DNA from: Plantactinospora endophytica | GTDB taxonomy: Bacteria; Actinomycetota; Actinomycetes; Mycobacteriales; Micromonosporaceae | Assembly (NCBI RefSeq): GCF_016862915.1 | Contig: NZ_BONW01000041.1 | Span: forward strand, 186,001 to 250,000 | Direction of reading: 5' to 3' | DNA: 64,000 nucleotides | In this document: positions 42,117 to 50,963 of the stretch, in pieces | Numbering within the stretch: position 1 is the stretch's first letter | How the letters are laid out: the number at the start of each line of letters is the position of its first letter | The notes under the pieces: model-generated | What the model was told of the DNA's origin: nothing | Databases searched by the model: none | The model's input: the letters and a program-made list of their open reading frames with translations, nothing else | Program-made: the position numbers and the translations under genes

Positions 42117-44381
42117 GTGGTCGCAGACCAGCACGCACTCGACCGTCGTCGTTTCCTGCGTACCGTCGGAGCGGTGACCGCCGGCACCGTCGCCGCCACC
42201 GGACTGCCCGGCGCGGCGGCATCGGCCGCACCAGCCGAAACGGCACCGCTCGCCGGCCCGGCTCCGGTCGCCGCACCGGACGGGGCCGCGGTGACCGCCG
42301 CCGCGACGCTGTCCCAGGGCGACTTCTACGACCGCAACCCGCGCTGGACGGTGAAGCCGTTCGGGCTGGACCAGGTCGAGTTGCTCGACGGCAGCCTCTT
42401 CGCCGAGAAGCGGGACCGGATTCTGAACCTGCTCCGGACCTATCCGGCCGACCGGGTGCTGCACAACTTCCGGGTCACCGCCGGGCTGACGCTGCCGGAG
42501 GGCTCCACCCCGCCCGGCGGCTGGGACGACGCCACCGGCAACCTGCGCGGGCACTACAGCGGACACCTGATCACCGCCTTCGCCCAGGCGTACGCCTCCA
42601 CCGGCGACTCGGTCTACGGGGACAAGGTGGACTACATCGTCGCCGAGTTGGTCGCCTGCCAGGCGGCGATGGCGGCCAGCGGCCGGTTCAGCCACCCCGG
42701 GTTCCTGGCCGCCTATCCGGAGGACCAGTTCGTCCGGCTGGAGTCGTTCGCCACGTACCCGACGATCTGGGCGCCGTACTACACCTGTCACAAGATCATG
42801 CGGGGGTTGCTGGACGCGTACCTGCTGGCCGGGAACGCGCAGGCGCTGACCGTGGTCACCGCGATGGGCGACTGGGTGCACAGCCGGCTCTCGGTGCTGC
42901 CCCGGGAGACCCTGAACCGGATGTGGGCCATCTACATCGCCGGCGAGTACGGCGGGATGAACGAGGTGATGGCCGACCTGCACGCCCTCACCGGGGATGC
43001 GAAGTATCTCGCCACCGCGAAGTGCTTCGACAACCGGCAGTCGCTCTTCGACGCCTGTGTGGAGGACCGGGACACCATCACCCGGCTGCACGCCAACACC
43101 CACGTACCGCAGTTCGTCGGCTACCTGCGGGTCTTCGACCAGGGGGCCGAGCAGACGTACCACGCGGCGACGGAGAACTTCTGGCACATGGTGGTGCCAC
43201 ACCGGATGTACGCGCACGGCGGCACCAGCGGCACCTGGCCGGCCACCCCGGACCTGCCGGCGAACACCAACGCCGAACTGTTCCAGCCGCGCGGCAACAT
43301 CGCCAACTCGATCGCCGGGAACGGCGCCGAGACATGTACGTCGTACAACCTGCTCAAGGTCGCCCGGAACCTGTTCTTCCACGACCCGGACCCGGTCTAC
43401 ATGGAGTACTACGAGCGCACCCTGCTCAACCACATCCTCGGGTCCAAGCGGGACAACGAGTCCGCCACCACCCCGAACGTCACCTACTTCCTGCCGCTGA
43501 CCCCGGGCAGCACCCGTGGCTACGGCAACACCGGCACCTGCTGCGGGGGCTCGGGCCTGGAGAACCACACCAAATACCAGGAATCCGTCTACTTCCGGTC
43601 GGCGGACAACTCGACGCTCTACGTCAACCTCTACGTCGCCTCGGTGCTGACCTGGGAGGCGAACGGGTTCATCGTCCGGCAGGAGACCGACTATCCGCGC
43701 AGCGAGCAGAGCAAACTGACGGTGCAGGGCCGGGGCCGGCTGGACATCCGGCTGCGGGTGCCGGGCTGGGCGAAGGACTTCTCGGTCAAGGTCAACGGGG
43801 TGGCCCGGAAGGGCAGGGTGACCCCGGGCAGCTACCTGAGCATCCAACGGAACTGGAAGCCCGGCGACACCATCGAGGTGACGATCCCGTTCGTACTCCG
43901 GCTGGAGAAGGCGCTGGACGACCCGGACGTACAGGCCATCTTCAACGGTCCGGTGCTGCTCCCGGCACTCGGCACCGGCAACACGTTCAAGGAGTTCTCG
44001 TTCTACCGGCACTTCACCCTGGCCGGTGACCTGTCCCGGGCGGTCGTACCGGTCGGCGACGGCACCTTCACCACCAACGCGCACACCCTGCGCCCGCTCC
44101 ACGTCGGCGACACCCAGGCGCAGCACGTCTACTTCCGGCGCTCCGAACCGGCGATCGCCTTCGGCTCGCACGACTCCGGCGTCCCCAACCGGAAGCGTCC
44201 GGACGGTACGTCGTTCCTCGACGAGGTCTGGGCGGCGGCACCGTTCAAGTCGCACAGTCAGTTCATGACCAAGGTCTCCCGGACCTCGAACGAGTGGGTG
44301 CAGGCCGGCCTGCTCACCCGGGACGAGCGCTGGGACATCATCACCGCCGCCGGCAACGCCGAGGACGAACTGGAATCCTGA
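42117..44381 (+). CDS. Tat-exported GH127 beta-L-arabinofuranosidase
   Basis: A 754-residue secreted glycosidase. The N terminus has a Tat signal, DRRRFLRTVGAVTAGTVAATG, with cleavage near ASAAP. The catalytic barrel of GH127 (formerly DUF1680) is recognised by ETCTSYNLLKVARNLF, containing the Glu and Cys zinc ligands, and by GTCCGGSGLENHTK, containing the nucleophilic and zinc-binding Cys residues. It would release L-arabinofuranose from plant polysaccharide or glycoprotein side chains. I chose the GTG at 42117 with GAGGAGG four bases upstream, which puts the twin Arg at the expected distance; GTG at 42072 is an alternative. Confidence 0.9.
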   Translation: MVADQHALDRRRFLRTVGAVTAGTVAATGLPGAAASAAPAETAPLAGPAPVAAPDGAAVTAAATLSQGDFYDRNPRWTVKPFGLDQVELLDGSLFAEKRDRILNLLRTYPADRVLHNFRVTAGLTLPEGSTPPGGWDDATGNLRGHYSGHLITAFAQAYASTGDSVYGDKVDYIVAELVACQAAMAASGRFSHPGFLAAYPEDQFVRLESFATYPTIWAPYYTCHKIMRGLLDAYLLAGNAQALTVVTAMGDWVHSRLSVLPRETLNRMWAIYIAGEYGGMNEVMADLHALTGDAKYLATAKCFDNRQSLFDACVEDRDTITRLHANTHVPQFVGYLRVFDQGAEQTYHAATENFWHMVVPHRMYAHGGTSGTWPATPDLPANTNAELFQPRGNIANSIAGNGAETCTSYNLLKVARNLFFHDPDPVYMEYYERTLLNHILGSKRDNESATTPNVTYFLPLTPGSTRGYGNTGTCCGGSGLENHTKYQESVYFRSADNSTLYVNLYVASVLTWEANGFIVRQETDYPRSEQSKLTVQGRGRLDIRLRVPGWAKDFSVKVNGVARKGRVTPGSYLSIQRNWKPGDTIEVTIPFVLRLEKALDDPDVQAIFNGPVLLPALGTGNTFKEFSFYRHFTLAGDLSRAVVPVGDGTFTTNAHTLRPLHVGDTQAQHVYFRRSEPAIAFGSHDSGVPNRKRPDGTSFLDEVWAAAPFKSHSQFMTKVSRTSNEWVQAGLLTRDERWDIITAAGNAEDELES

Positions 44382-44393
44382 CCGGTACGCCGA

Positions 44394-44430
44394 CGACCTG
44401 GCGCCATGCCCGGGGTGTGGCGCCAGGTCG
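44394..44430 (+). terminator. Intrinsic terminator after the GH127 gene
   Basis: CGACCTGGCGCCA (44394-44406) and TGGCGCCAGGTCG (44418-44430) form a perfect 13-bp stem with an 11-base loop, 12 bp after the stop codon. Confidence 0.85.
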
Positions 44431-44823
44431 CCGGAGTCAGCCGTTCGGACGCGGTGCCGGAAGCCTTGTCGGTGATGCCGTGACCAACCACGATCGAAAC
44501 GGATATCGCCTCCGGTGGGTGGGGCGGGTTCTCTTTTTACGCCGGGCTGTGGTCGGCGTTGCGACAGTTGATCTGATAATCGGAGATGGCGCGAGCCGTC
44601 AAGCGATTATCCGCGCTTGCGGGAATTGGCATTCGGCCTTGATTGGTGAACTGTTCCCGAGCAGGGCATCTGCCGGTCGCGCGGTCGACGGATCCTGCGG
44701 CAACGGCCGTGGTAGCTACTACTCTGATTTCAAGTCGAGCACCGGGGCGTCGGCGGCGTCGTCGCGCGCCACGCGCTGCTGACTCCACCACGAGTCCCAC
44801 TACGACAAGGGCAAGAGGTTTGA
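44431..44823. other. 393-bp gap with AT-richer segment and inverted repeat
   Basis: The stretch between the GH127 terminator and the small membrane protein is less GC-rich than its surroundings, with TTCTCTTTTTACG near 44530 and GATAATCG (44575-44582) repeated inverted as CGATTATC (44604-44611). It should contain the promoter of the next gene. I see no convincing coding frame. Confidence 0.4.
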
Positions 44824-45273
44824 GTGACCGGGATCGTCGAGGTTCGAACACGGTTCGACGGCCGCGAACTCACCGCCCGACCGTCGGCCCGACTCGGGCA
44901 CCTGGCCTACTCCATGGCCACCCTCGCCGCACCGGTGGCCGTCCTGACGATCTGGTACTGGACGATCACCGCAGCTCACCCTGACGAACAGTTTCCGCCC
45001 CTGCAAGGGCTGATCGGCAACGTGGCCGCCTTCTCGTGCGTCGGTACCATGCTGTGCCTGGCTCTCGGCCCGCTGGCCTCCGCCGTGGTTACCCCGGCAC
45101 TCTTCGCGGGCTTCGTGGTCGCCCAGCACGCGGTACCCCACTCGGTTCTCACCGACGAGTTCGCCACCGGCCGTTCCTGGCACACCAATTACTGGATCAC
45201 CATTACCCTGGCACTCCTGACTCTGGCCCTCAGTTGGCGCCTACGAGGCATCCCCTGGCCTGACCGCCCTTGA
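44824..45273 (+). CDS. Small four-helix membrane protein of unknown function
   Basis: A 149-residue protein with four hydrophobic helices (MATLAAPVAVLTIWYW, GNVAAFSCVGTMLCLALG, AVVTPALFAGFVVAQHAV, YWITITLALLTLALSW) and a short polar N terminus. The start is GTG at 44824 with AAGAGG upstream. It resembles no family I can name. A weak hairpin, TCGCCC-N7-GGGCGA at 45277-45295, follows the stop. Confidence 0.6.
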   Translation: MTGIVEVRTRFDGRELTARPSARLGHLAYSMATLAAPVAVLTIWYWTITAAHPDEQFPPLQGLIGNVAAFSCVGTMLCLALGPLASAVVTPALFAGFVVAQHAVPHSVLTDEFATGRSWHTNYWITITLALLTLALSWRLRGIPWPDRP

Positions 45274-45346
45274 CCATCGCCCATTCAGCGGGCGACGCAA
45301 GCCCGAGTCCGGCGAGTACGCCATCCACGGCGAGTCTGGAGCAGCC

Positions 45347-45364
45347 TGTTATCCTCTCATGACA
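45347..45364 (+). promoter_or_regulatory. Candidate autoregulatory site at the GntR gene start
   Basis: TGTTAT-N6-ATGACA is an inverted repeat with one mismatch, its right arm running into the ATG at 45364. It shares TGACA with the palindrome before the cupin gene at 46435. It may be where the GntR protein represses its own gene. Confidence 0.35.
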
Positions 45365-46155
45365 TGCAGGCAGGGGACCGGATCGACCGCGGCTCGCCGC
45401 TGCCGATGTATTACCAGCTCAAGCAGTTGATCGTCCGTGACATCGAGGGTCGTCGCCTCCAGCCCGGCGCCCGCCTCCTCGGCGACCACGAGCTGTGCGC
45501 CAAATACGACGTCTCGCGTACGGTCGTCCGGCAGGCCCTCACCGACCTGGAGAACGAGGGCGTGATCGAGCGGGTCAAGGGCCGGGGTACCTTCGTGGCC
45601 CATCCGAAGACCGCCGAAGGGCTGGTGCAGTCGCTCACCGGGCTCTTCGAGGACGTCGCCGCCCGAGGTGGCCACCTGCGCAGCGAGGTACGCCGGGCCG
45701 AGGTGCTGCCGGCCGACGCCGCCGTCGCCGCCGACCTGGAGATCGACCCGGGTGAGCAGGTGATCCACCTGGAACGGCTGCGTTTCGTCGACGACGAGCC
45801 GTGGGTCTGGACCGTCACGCACCTGCCGGCCGGTCTCGCCCCCGGGCTGGTCGACGAGGACCTCACCGACCGCTCCCTCTACCAGGTTCTGGAGTCGTCC
45901 TACGGGGTGCGGCTGGTCCGGGGCGTGCGTTCGGTCGAGGCCGCAGTGGCCAGTGCCGCCCAGGCGAGGCTGCTCGGCATCCGACGTGGTGATCCGGTGC
46001 TGGCGTTGCGCAGCATCAGCATCGGGGAGTCCGGTCGCCCGGTGGAGAGCTTCCTCGCGCTGCACCGGGGCGACCGCAGTCGCTTCCAGGTGGAGCTGAC
46101 CCGAGCGACGGCCAGCGGCCGGCCCGGCACTCCGCTGGTACTCGTAAAAGCCTGA
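45364..46155 (+). CDS. GntR-family regulator with UTRA domain (HutC subfamily)
   Basis: A 263-residue regulator. The N-terminal winged helix is at about residues 13-78, with ELCAKYDVSRTVVRQALTDLENEGVIERVKGRGTF, here in parts, typical of GntR proteins. The C-terminal UTRA ligand domain (about 90-255) has LERLRFVDDEPWVWTVTHLP and ends with HRGDRSRFQVEL. The HutC group senses sugars, sugar phosphates or related ligands. It lies directly upstream of, and in the same direction as, the sugar uptake and catabolic module, which it likely represses. Confidence 0.88.
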   Translation: MQAGDRIDRGSPLPMYYQLKQLIVRDIEGRRLQPGARLLGDHELCAKYDVSRTVVRQALTDLENEGVIERVKGRGTFVAHPKTAEGLVQSLTGLFEDVAARGGHLRSEVRRAEVLPADAAVAADLEIDPGEQVIHLERLRFVDDEPWVWTVTHLPAGLAPGLVDEDLTDRSLYQVLESSYGVRLVRGVRSVEAAVASAAQARLLGIRRGDPVLALRSISIGESGRPVESFLALHRGDRSRFQVELTRATASGRPGTPLVLVKA

Positions 46156-46278
46156 CGCGTCCCCCGCCCGGGCCGCGATCGGAACGCGCCGAGCGGTCTG
46201 GCCGCCAGCGGTGTTGCCATCCGCGCTGCGGGCGGGCCGGGGCGGGCGGCGGCGCGGGGAAGGCATCCGTCCGCGCGG

Positions 46279-46354
46279 CTGTCGAGCTGCCCCGTCTGTG
46301 CGCCCACGAAACCGCCCGAAATGTCCCGCCCCGTCTGTGCGCCCAGCTCGACAG
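46279..46354 (+). repeat. Nested direct and inverted repeats between GntR and cupin genes
   Basis: GCCCCGTCTGTGCGCCCA occurs at 46289-46306 and 46328-46345. Flanking it, CTGTCGAGCTG (46279-46289) is the exact reverse complement of CAGCTCGACAG (46344-46354). The 421-bp gap 46156-46576 holds no recognised gene; besides these repeats it contains the promoter and operator at 46429-46459. Confidence 0.7.
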
Positions 46355-46428
46355 TGTGCACGAGAGATAGCGGCTGGCCGGCCGCGCCGCGAGGACGTGC
46401 CCTGCTCCGCCGATCTCCGGCTCACCTC

Positions 46429-46459
46429 TTGACATCCTGTAATGACAGGACGACAGTAT
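46429..46459 (+). promoter_or_regulatory. Promoter and palindromic operator of the sugar module
   Basis: TTGACA (46429-46434), a consensus -35, is followed at once by the perfect palindrome TCCTGT-AATG-ACAGGA (46435-46450) and then a -10-like CAGTAT (46454-46459; 19-bp spacing). An operator between -35 and -10 is the classical position for repression, and the GntR protein encoded just upstream is the likely ligand. Confidence 0.6.
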
Positions 46460-46471
46460 CCCGAAACACGG

Positions 46472-46566
46472 CCGAAACGAGAACCCGAAGCCGTAGAACC
46501 GAGAGCCTACGAACCGCGAGCGCAAGAACCCGAGAACGTAAGAACCGAGCACGTGAGAACCGAGAC
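46472..46566 (+). repeat. 15-bp tandem repeats in the cupin gene leader
   Basis: Five to six degenerate 15-bp units of the type GTAAGAACCGAGCAC fill the leader. In the frame of the downstream gene they would encode pentapeptides of the kind EPRAY, EPRAQ, RTEHV. Because they begin after a likely promoter whose -10 is at 46454-46459, they are probably transcribed; whether they are translated is uncertain. Confidence 0.6.
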
Positions 46567-46576
46567 GGGAGACGAC

Positions 46577-47188
46577 GTGAGCATCAGCGCCACCCCGCCG
46601 ATCCAGCCGTTCGCGATCACCTTCGGCGCGGACAACGCCACGCTGGAACCGCAGGGCCAGGTCCTGACCCGGCGGATGTCCGACCTCGAAGGGCTCTTCG
46701 CCGACGCCGACGCCTGGGCGCGGGCGGTCGCCGACGGCGATCCGGTGGTCTACACCGTCGTCTCGTCACCCGTGCCCGAGGTGCCCCGGGAGCTGCCGCA
46801 GTCGATCACCACGATCCAGCCGGGCCTCACCGCCGGCGAGTTCTGGATGACCAAGGGACACCAGCACCCCGACCCGCAGGGCGAGATCTACCTCGGCCTG
46901 GCCGGGCACGGCGGCCTGCTGCTCTTCGACGGCGAGCGGGCCGAGTGGCTGGACATGAGTCCGGGAGTGATCGGCTACATCCCGCCCGGCTGGGCGCACC
47001 GCAGCGTCAACGTCGGCGACGAGCCGTACAAGTTCCTCGCCGTCTATCCCGGCAGCGCCGGCCACGACTACGGCTGGGTGCTCGAACACGGCATGGGCCT
47101 GCGGGCCCGCCGGGCCGCCGACTCCGGCGACCTCGACCTCGTCCCGTTCGGCACGCCAGCGGGCAGACACCGCACCGGCAAGCCCTGA
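46577..47188 (+). CDS. Cupin-type phosphoglucose isomerase-like protein
   Basis: A 203-residue cupin of the archaeal-type glucose-6-phosphate isomerase family. The metal site is in KGHQHPDPQGEIYLGLAG (His, His, Glu) and IPPGWAHRS (His), and the phosphate-binding region includes TTIQPGLTAGEFWMTKGH, read in parts. It would interconvert an aldose and ketose phosphate. I chose GTG at 46577 (GGGAG five bases upstream). An ATG at 46442 would add 45 repeat residues, but lies inside the operator, upstream of any transcript start. First gene of the sugar module. Confidence 0.82.
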   Translation: MSISATPPIQPFAITFGADNATLEPQGQVLTRRMSDLEGLFADADAWARAVADGDPVVYTVVSSPVPEVPRELPQSITTIQPGLTAGEFWMTKGHQHPDPQGEIYLGLAGHGGLLLFDGERAEWLDMSPGVIGYIPPGWAHRSVNVGDEPYKFLAVYPGSAGHDYGWVLEHGMGLRARRAADSGDLDLVPFGTPAGRHRTGKP

Positions 47189-47219
47189 CCCACCGCCCGC
47201 TCCACGGATAGGAGACCCC

Positions 47220-48257
47220 ATGGCAACGAAGAGCGTCTCACTCGGCGCGGCCGGGCTCGCCGCGGTCGTCACCCTGGCCGTCGGCGTCGTCGCCGGCCGG
47301 GCTTTCGCCGGCGGCTCGGACGACGACGGCGGCGGCGGAAACGCCGGTACGGCGGCGATCGCCGGTACGAAGATCGACGTCATCGTCAAGGCGACCGAGT
47401 CCGAGTTCTGGCAGTCGATGCTGGCCGGCGCCAAGAAGGCCGGCACCGACCTCGGCGTCGAACTCGACCTGTTCGGCCCCACCTCGGAGGCCGACATCGA
47501 ACCGCAGGTACGGCTGGTCGAGGATGCGATCTCGCGTGGCGCCAAGGCGATCGTGCTGGCCCCGAACTCGTCCACCGCGCTGAACGGGGTGATCGACCGG
47601 GCCCGGTCCGGCGGAATCAAGGTGATCGTCGTCGACAACGCGGTACAGACCAAGAGCGACGGCTTCATCGGTACGGACAACGTGAAGGCGGGCGCCCAGG
47701 CGGGGCAGCGGCTCTGTGAACTGATCACCCAGGCCGGCAAGCCGAACGGCAAGGTGCTGCACGAGTCGGCGGTCTCCGGCGTACAGGTGTTGATCGACCG
47801 GTTCGAGGGGTTCAAGCAGGGGCTCGCGGAGAAGTGCCCGCAGGCGACGATCGTGCAGACCCTGGTCAACGACAACGACCTGAACAAGGCGGTCGGGCAG
47901 GTCAACGACGCGCTGACCCGGGTACCGGACCTGGCCGGGATCTTCGCCGACAACAACACCTCGGGCGTGGGTACCGCCAAGGCGGTGCAGGAGAAGGGTG
48001 CCGCCGACCGGGTCGCGGTGGTGGCGTTCGACTCCGACCCGGCCGAGGTGGAGGCGGTACGGTCCGGCGGGATCGACGCGATCGTCGTACAGAACCCGTT
48101 CTTCTTCGGGTACCAGGGCGTGGTGGAGGCGGCGATGGCGGTTGCCGGCAGCAACGCACCGCAGCGGCTGGACCCGGGCGCCGTACTCGTGGACAAGTCC
48201 AACGTGGACGCCGAGGAACTTCAGGCGCTGCTCAACCCGCCGAAGACCAAGGGCTGA
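47220..48257 (+). CDS. Sugar ABC transporter substrate-binding protein, RbsB-like
   Basis: A 345-residue periplasmic-binding-protein-like type I protein. After a hydrophobic N-terminal signal (VTLAVGVVAGRAFA) it has the two-lobe pattern of ribose-type binding proteins: VKATESEFWQSMLAGAKKAG, AIVLAPNSSTALNGVIDRA, VVDNAV, and GIFADNNTSGVGTAKAV. There is no lipobox Cys, which is unusual for a Gram-positive binding protein; it may stay anchored by an uncleaved signal. ATAGGAGA precedes the ATG. It delivers a pentose, polyol or similar sugar to the transporter encoded next. Confidence 0.87.
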   Translation: MATKSVSLGAAGLAAVVTLAVGVVAGRAFAGGSDDDGGGGNAGTAAIAGTKIDVIVKATESEFWQSMLAGAKKAGTDLGVELDLFGPTSEADIEPQVRLVEDAISRGAKAIVLAPNSSTALNGVIDRARSGGIKVIVVDNAVQTKSDGFIGTDNVKAGAQAGQRLCELITQAGKPNGKVLHESAVSGVQVLIDRFEGFKQGLAEKCPQATIVQTLVNDNDLNKAVGQVNDALTRVPDLAGIFADNNTSGVGTAKAVQEKGAADRVAVVAFDSDPAEVEAVRSGGIDAIVVQNPFFFGYQGVVEAAMAVAGSNAPQRLDPGAVLVDKSNVDAEELQALLNPPKTKG

Positions 48258-48284
48258 CCTGGCAGGTATCCGCGAGGAGGTGTG

Positions 48285-49853
48285 ATGAGCGACGAGCCGG
48301 TGGTACGGCTGCGCGGGGTCACCAAGACGTACGGGCCGGTGACGGCGCTCGGCGACGTCGACCTGGACCTGCTTCCCGGCGAGGTGCACTGCCTCGCCGG
48401 GGAGAACGGGGCCGGCAAGTCGACTCTGATCAAGGTGTTGACCGGTGCGGTGGCCCGGGACCGGGGCGACTATTCGGTTGCCGGGGTGCCGCTCGGGCCA
48501 CGCCCGTCCCCGGTCGAGACCCGGGACGCCGGGATCGGCGTGGTCTACCAGGAGCTGAGTCTGCTGCCCGACCTCAGCGTGCTGGACAACCTGACCATGG
48601 GCCGGTTCCCGCGCCGGCTCTTCGGCATCGTGGACCGGGCGGCGCAGCGGCGTACCGCGCTGGACCACCTGGACCGGGTCGGGCTGGCCGATCTCGACCT
48701 GGACCAGCCGGTACGCGCCCTGCCGACCGCCACCCGCCAACTCGTCGAGATCGCCCGCGTGCTCGGTACCCGGGCCAAGCTGGTGATCTTCGACGAGCCG
48801 ACCACCGCACTCTCGGAACGGGAGGCGGCGGCGCTGCTGGACCGGGTCGCCGCACTGCGGGACGCCGGCCACACCGTGCTCTACGTGACCCACCGACTCG
48901 AAGAGATGTTCGAGGTCGGGGACCGGGTCACCGTGCTGCGCGACGGCCGGCTGGTGGCGACCCGGCCGATCGGGGAGTACGACCACGACTCGCTGATCCA
49001 GGCGATGGTGGGCCGCCCGGTGCAGAACCTCTATCCCGGTGAGCGGCACGAGATCGGCCCGCCCCGACTGGAGGTACGCGACCTGCGTATTCCCGGCTTC
49101 GCCGCACCGGTCGAGCTGACCGTGCACCGGGGCGAGATCGTCGGGCTGGCCGGACTGCTCGGCGCCGGCCGTTCCGAGATCGTCCGGGCGGTCTTCGGCG
49201 CCGATCCCGTCGACGGCGGGCAGGTCCGGGTCGACGGCACGCCGATCCCGGCCGGCTCGCCCCGGGCGGCGGCCCGACACGGGATCGCGCTGCTCACCGA
49301 GGACCGCAAGGAATCCGGGCTGCTGCTGGAACTCTCCATCGAGGCGAACGTCTCGATCGCCAGCCTCGGCCGGGTCGCCAGCGGGCCGGTGCTGCGCGGC
49401 GCCCGGGAACGCCGGCACGTCCGGCAGGCCGTCGAAGGGCTGCGCCTCAAGTACGGCTCCTTCGACGACCCGGTCACCTCGCTCTCCGGCGGCAACCAGC
49501 AGAAGGTGCTGCTGGCCCGCTGGCTCGGCACCGGTGCCAAGGTGCTGCTGCTGGACGAGCCGACCAAGGGCGTCGACGTCGGCGCCAAGGCCGACATCTA
49601 CCAGGCGATCGCCGAGATGGCCCGCAACGGGATCGCCGTACTGGTGGTCTCGTCGTACCTGCCCGAACTGCTCGGGCTCTGCGACCGGATCGTGGTCGTA
49701 CGCGAGCGCCGGGTCGTCGGCGAGCTGCCGGCGGCCGAGGCGACCGAGGAGGGCATCCTCCGGCTCACCAGTCCGGCCAGCTCCGCCGCCGACCTGTCGG
49801 CCCCGGCGGCCCCGATGTCCCCGACGACCTCGCCAGCCCCTCTGGAGTCCTGA
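48285..49853 (+). CDS. Sugar ABC transporter ATPase, RbsA-like (two fused ATP-binding domains)
   Basis: A 522-residue double ATPase. Domain 1 has Walker A GENGAGKST and Walker B LVIFDEPTTAL, with an altered signature TATRQLVEIARV. Domain 2 has the degenerate Walker A GLLGAGRSE typical of RbsA-type second halves, signature LSGGNQQKVLLARWL and Walker B VLLLDEPTKGVDVGAK. The ATG at 48285 follows GAGGAGG. It ends in an Ala/Pro/Ser-rich tail and overlaps the permease start (TGATGA). Confidence 0.9.
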   Translation: MSDEPVVRLRGVTKTYGPVTALGDVDLDLLPGEVHCLAGENGAGKSTLIKVLTGAVARDRGDYSVAGVPLGPRPSPVETRDAGIGVVYQELSLLPDLSVLDNLTMGRFPRRLFGIVDRAAQRRTALDHLDRVGLADLDLDQPVRALPTATRQLVEIARVLGTRAKLVIFDEPTTALSEREAAALLDRVAALRDAGHTVLYVTHRLEEMFEVGDRVTVLRDGRLVATRPIGEYDHDSLIQAMVGRPVQNLYPGERHEIGPPRLEVRDLRIPGFAAPVELTVHRGEIVGLAGLLGAGRSEIVRAVFGADPVDGGQVRVDGTPIPAGSPRAAARHGIALLTEDRKESGLLLELSIEANVSIASLGRVASGPVLRGARERRHVRQAVEGLRLKYGSFDDPVTSLSGGNQQKVLLARWLGTGAKVLLLDEPTKGVDVGAKADIYQAIAEMARNGIAVLVVSSYLPELLGLCDRIVVVRERRVVGELPAAEATEEGILRLTSPASSAADLSAPAAPMSPTTSPAPLES

Positions 49854-50956
49854 TGACCACCCACGACAGAGAAGTGACCGAGCCCGCCGCCGGACCCGAG
49901 TCCCCGACGGAGACCGAAGCCGGGACGAGTACAGCAGGGACGAGCGCAGCCGGAGAGGGCGCGGCCGGGAAGGGCACTGCGGCCGAGCCGGAGGTACTCG
50001 GGCTGGGCAGTCTGCTCGGCCGGGGTTTCGGCGGACTTCCCGTACTCGTGCTCCTGGTGTTGGGGTTGAGCCTGGCCACCGACACCTTCCTGACCGGCAC
50101 CAACCTGGACAACCTCGGACGCCAGGTCTCGATCTACGCGATCATCGCGATCGGGCAGCTCCTGGTGATCCTCACCGCCGGCATCGACCTCTCGGTCGGC
50201 TCGGTGGTCGGCCTGTCCGGAGTGATCGCCGCGAAGGCGGTCTTCGACACCGCCGGCAGCGGATCGGTGCTGCTCGCCGTGCTGCTGGCGCTGCTGGCCG
50301 GAGCGGCGATCGGGCTGGTCAACGGGATACTCGTGGCGATCCTGAAGATGCCGCCGTTCATCGTCACCCTCGGCACCCTGGGCATGGCCCGGGGACTCAC
50401 CCTGCTCTACACCGACGGCCGGACCATCCAGCCGTTGCCGTCCTCGTTCACCTCGATCGCCGGGGGCGAGTTCCTCGGCATCGCCAACCTGATCTGGCTG
50501 ACCGTGCTGATCGCGCTGCTGGTCGGCTTCGGGCTGCGCCGGACGATCTGGGGCCGCTACATCTACGCGGTCGGCTCCAACCCGGAGTCGGCCCGGCTGA
50601 CCGGGGTACCGGTCCGGGCGGTGCTGCTCAGCGTCTATGCGCTGGCCGGCACGCTGGCCGCACTCGGCGGGATTCTGCTCGCCTCCCGGCTCGGCAACGG
50701 GGTGCCGACCGCCGGCACCGGCTACGAACTCCAGGCCATCGCCGCCTGTGTGATCGGCGGGGCGAGCCTCTTCGGTGCCCGGGGCTCCGCCCTCGGCGCC
50801 CTGGTCGGAGCGCTGATCGTCGGACTGCTCAACAACGGCGGCACGCTGCTCGGCATCGACCCGTTCTGGTTGCAGGTGGCGATCGGGGCGTTGATCCTGG
50901 TAGCGGTGGGGGTCGACCAGTTGCAGGGTCGGCGGCGCGTACGTCGGGGAGCGTGA
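49853..50956 (+). CDS. Sugar ABC transporter permease, RbsC-like
   Basis: A 367-residue permease with about 50 polar N-terminal residues and eight to ten membrane helices. Family motifs include IYAIIAIGQLLVILTAGIDLSVGSVVGLSG and AVGSNPESARLTGVPV, then ACVIGGASLFGARGSALGA. It forms the channel for the RbsB/RbsA-like proteins. It is followed 7 bp later by the kinase gene. Confidence 0.9.
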   Translation: MTTHDREVTEPAAGPESPTETEAGTSTAGTSAAGEGAAGKGTAAEPEVLGLGSLLGRGFGGLPVLVLLVLGLSLATDTFLTGTNLDNLGRQVSIYAIIAIGQLLVILTAGIDLSVGSVVGLSGVIAAKAVFDTAGSGSVLLAVLLALLAGAAIGLVNGILVAILKMPPFIVTLGTLGMARGLTLLYTDGRTIQPLPSSFTSIAGGEFLGIANLIWLTVLIALLVGFGLRRTIWGRYIYAVGSNPESARLTGVPVRAVLLSVYALAGTLAALGGILLASRLGNGVPTAGTGYELQAIAACVIGGASLFGARGSALGALVGALIVGLLNNGGTLLGIDPFWLQVAIGALILVAVGVDQLQGRRRVRRGA

Positions 50957-50963
50957 GCGAGCG

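Noticed and set aside
44575-44611. GATAATCG/CGATTATC inverted repeat as a terminator or operator
   Set aside because: The arms are 21 bases apart, short and AT-rich; nothing ties them to a function.
46442-46576. N-terminal extension of the cupin protein from ATG 46442
   Set aside because: The ATG lies within the operator and upstream of the -10 element, there is no ribosome binding site, and the family domain starts after the GTG at 46577.
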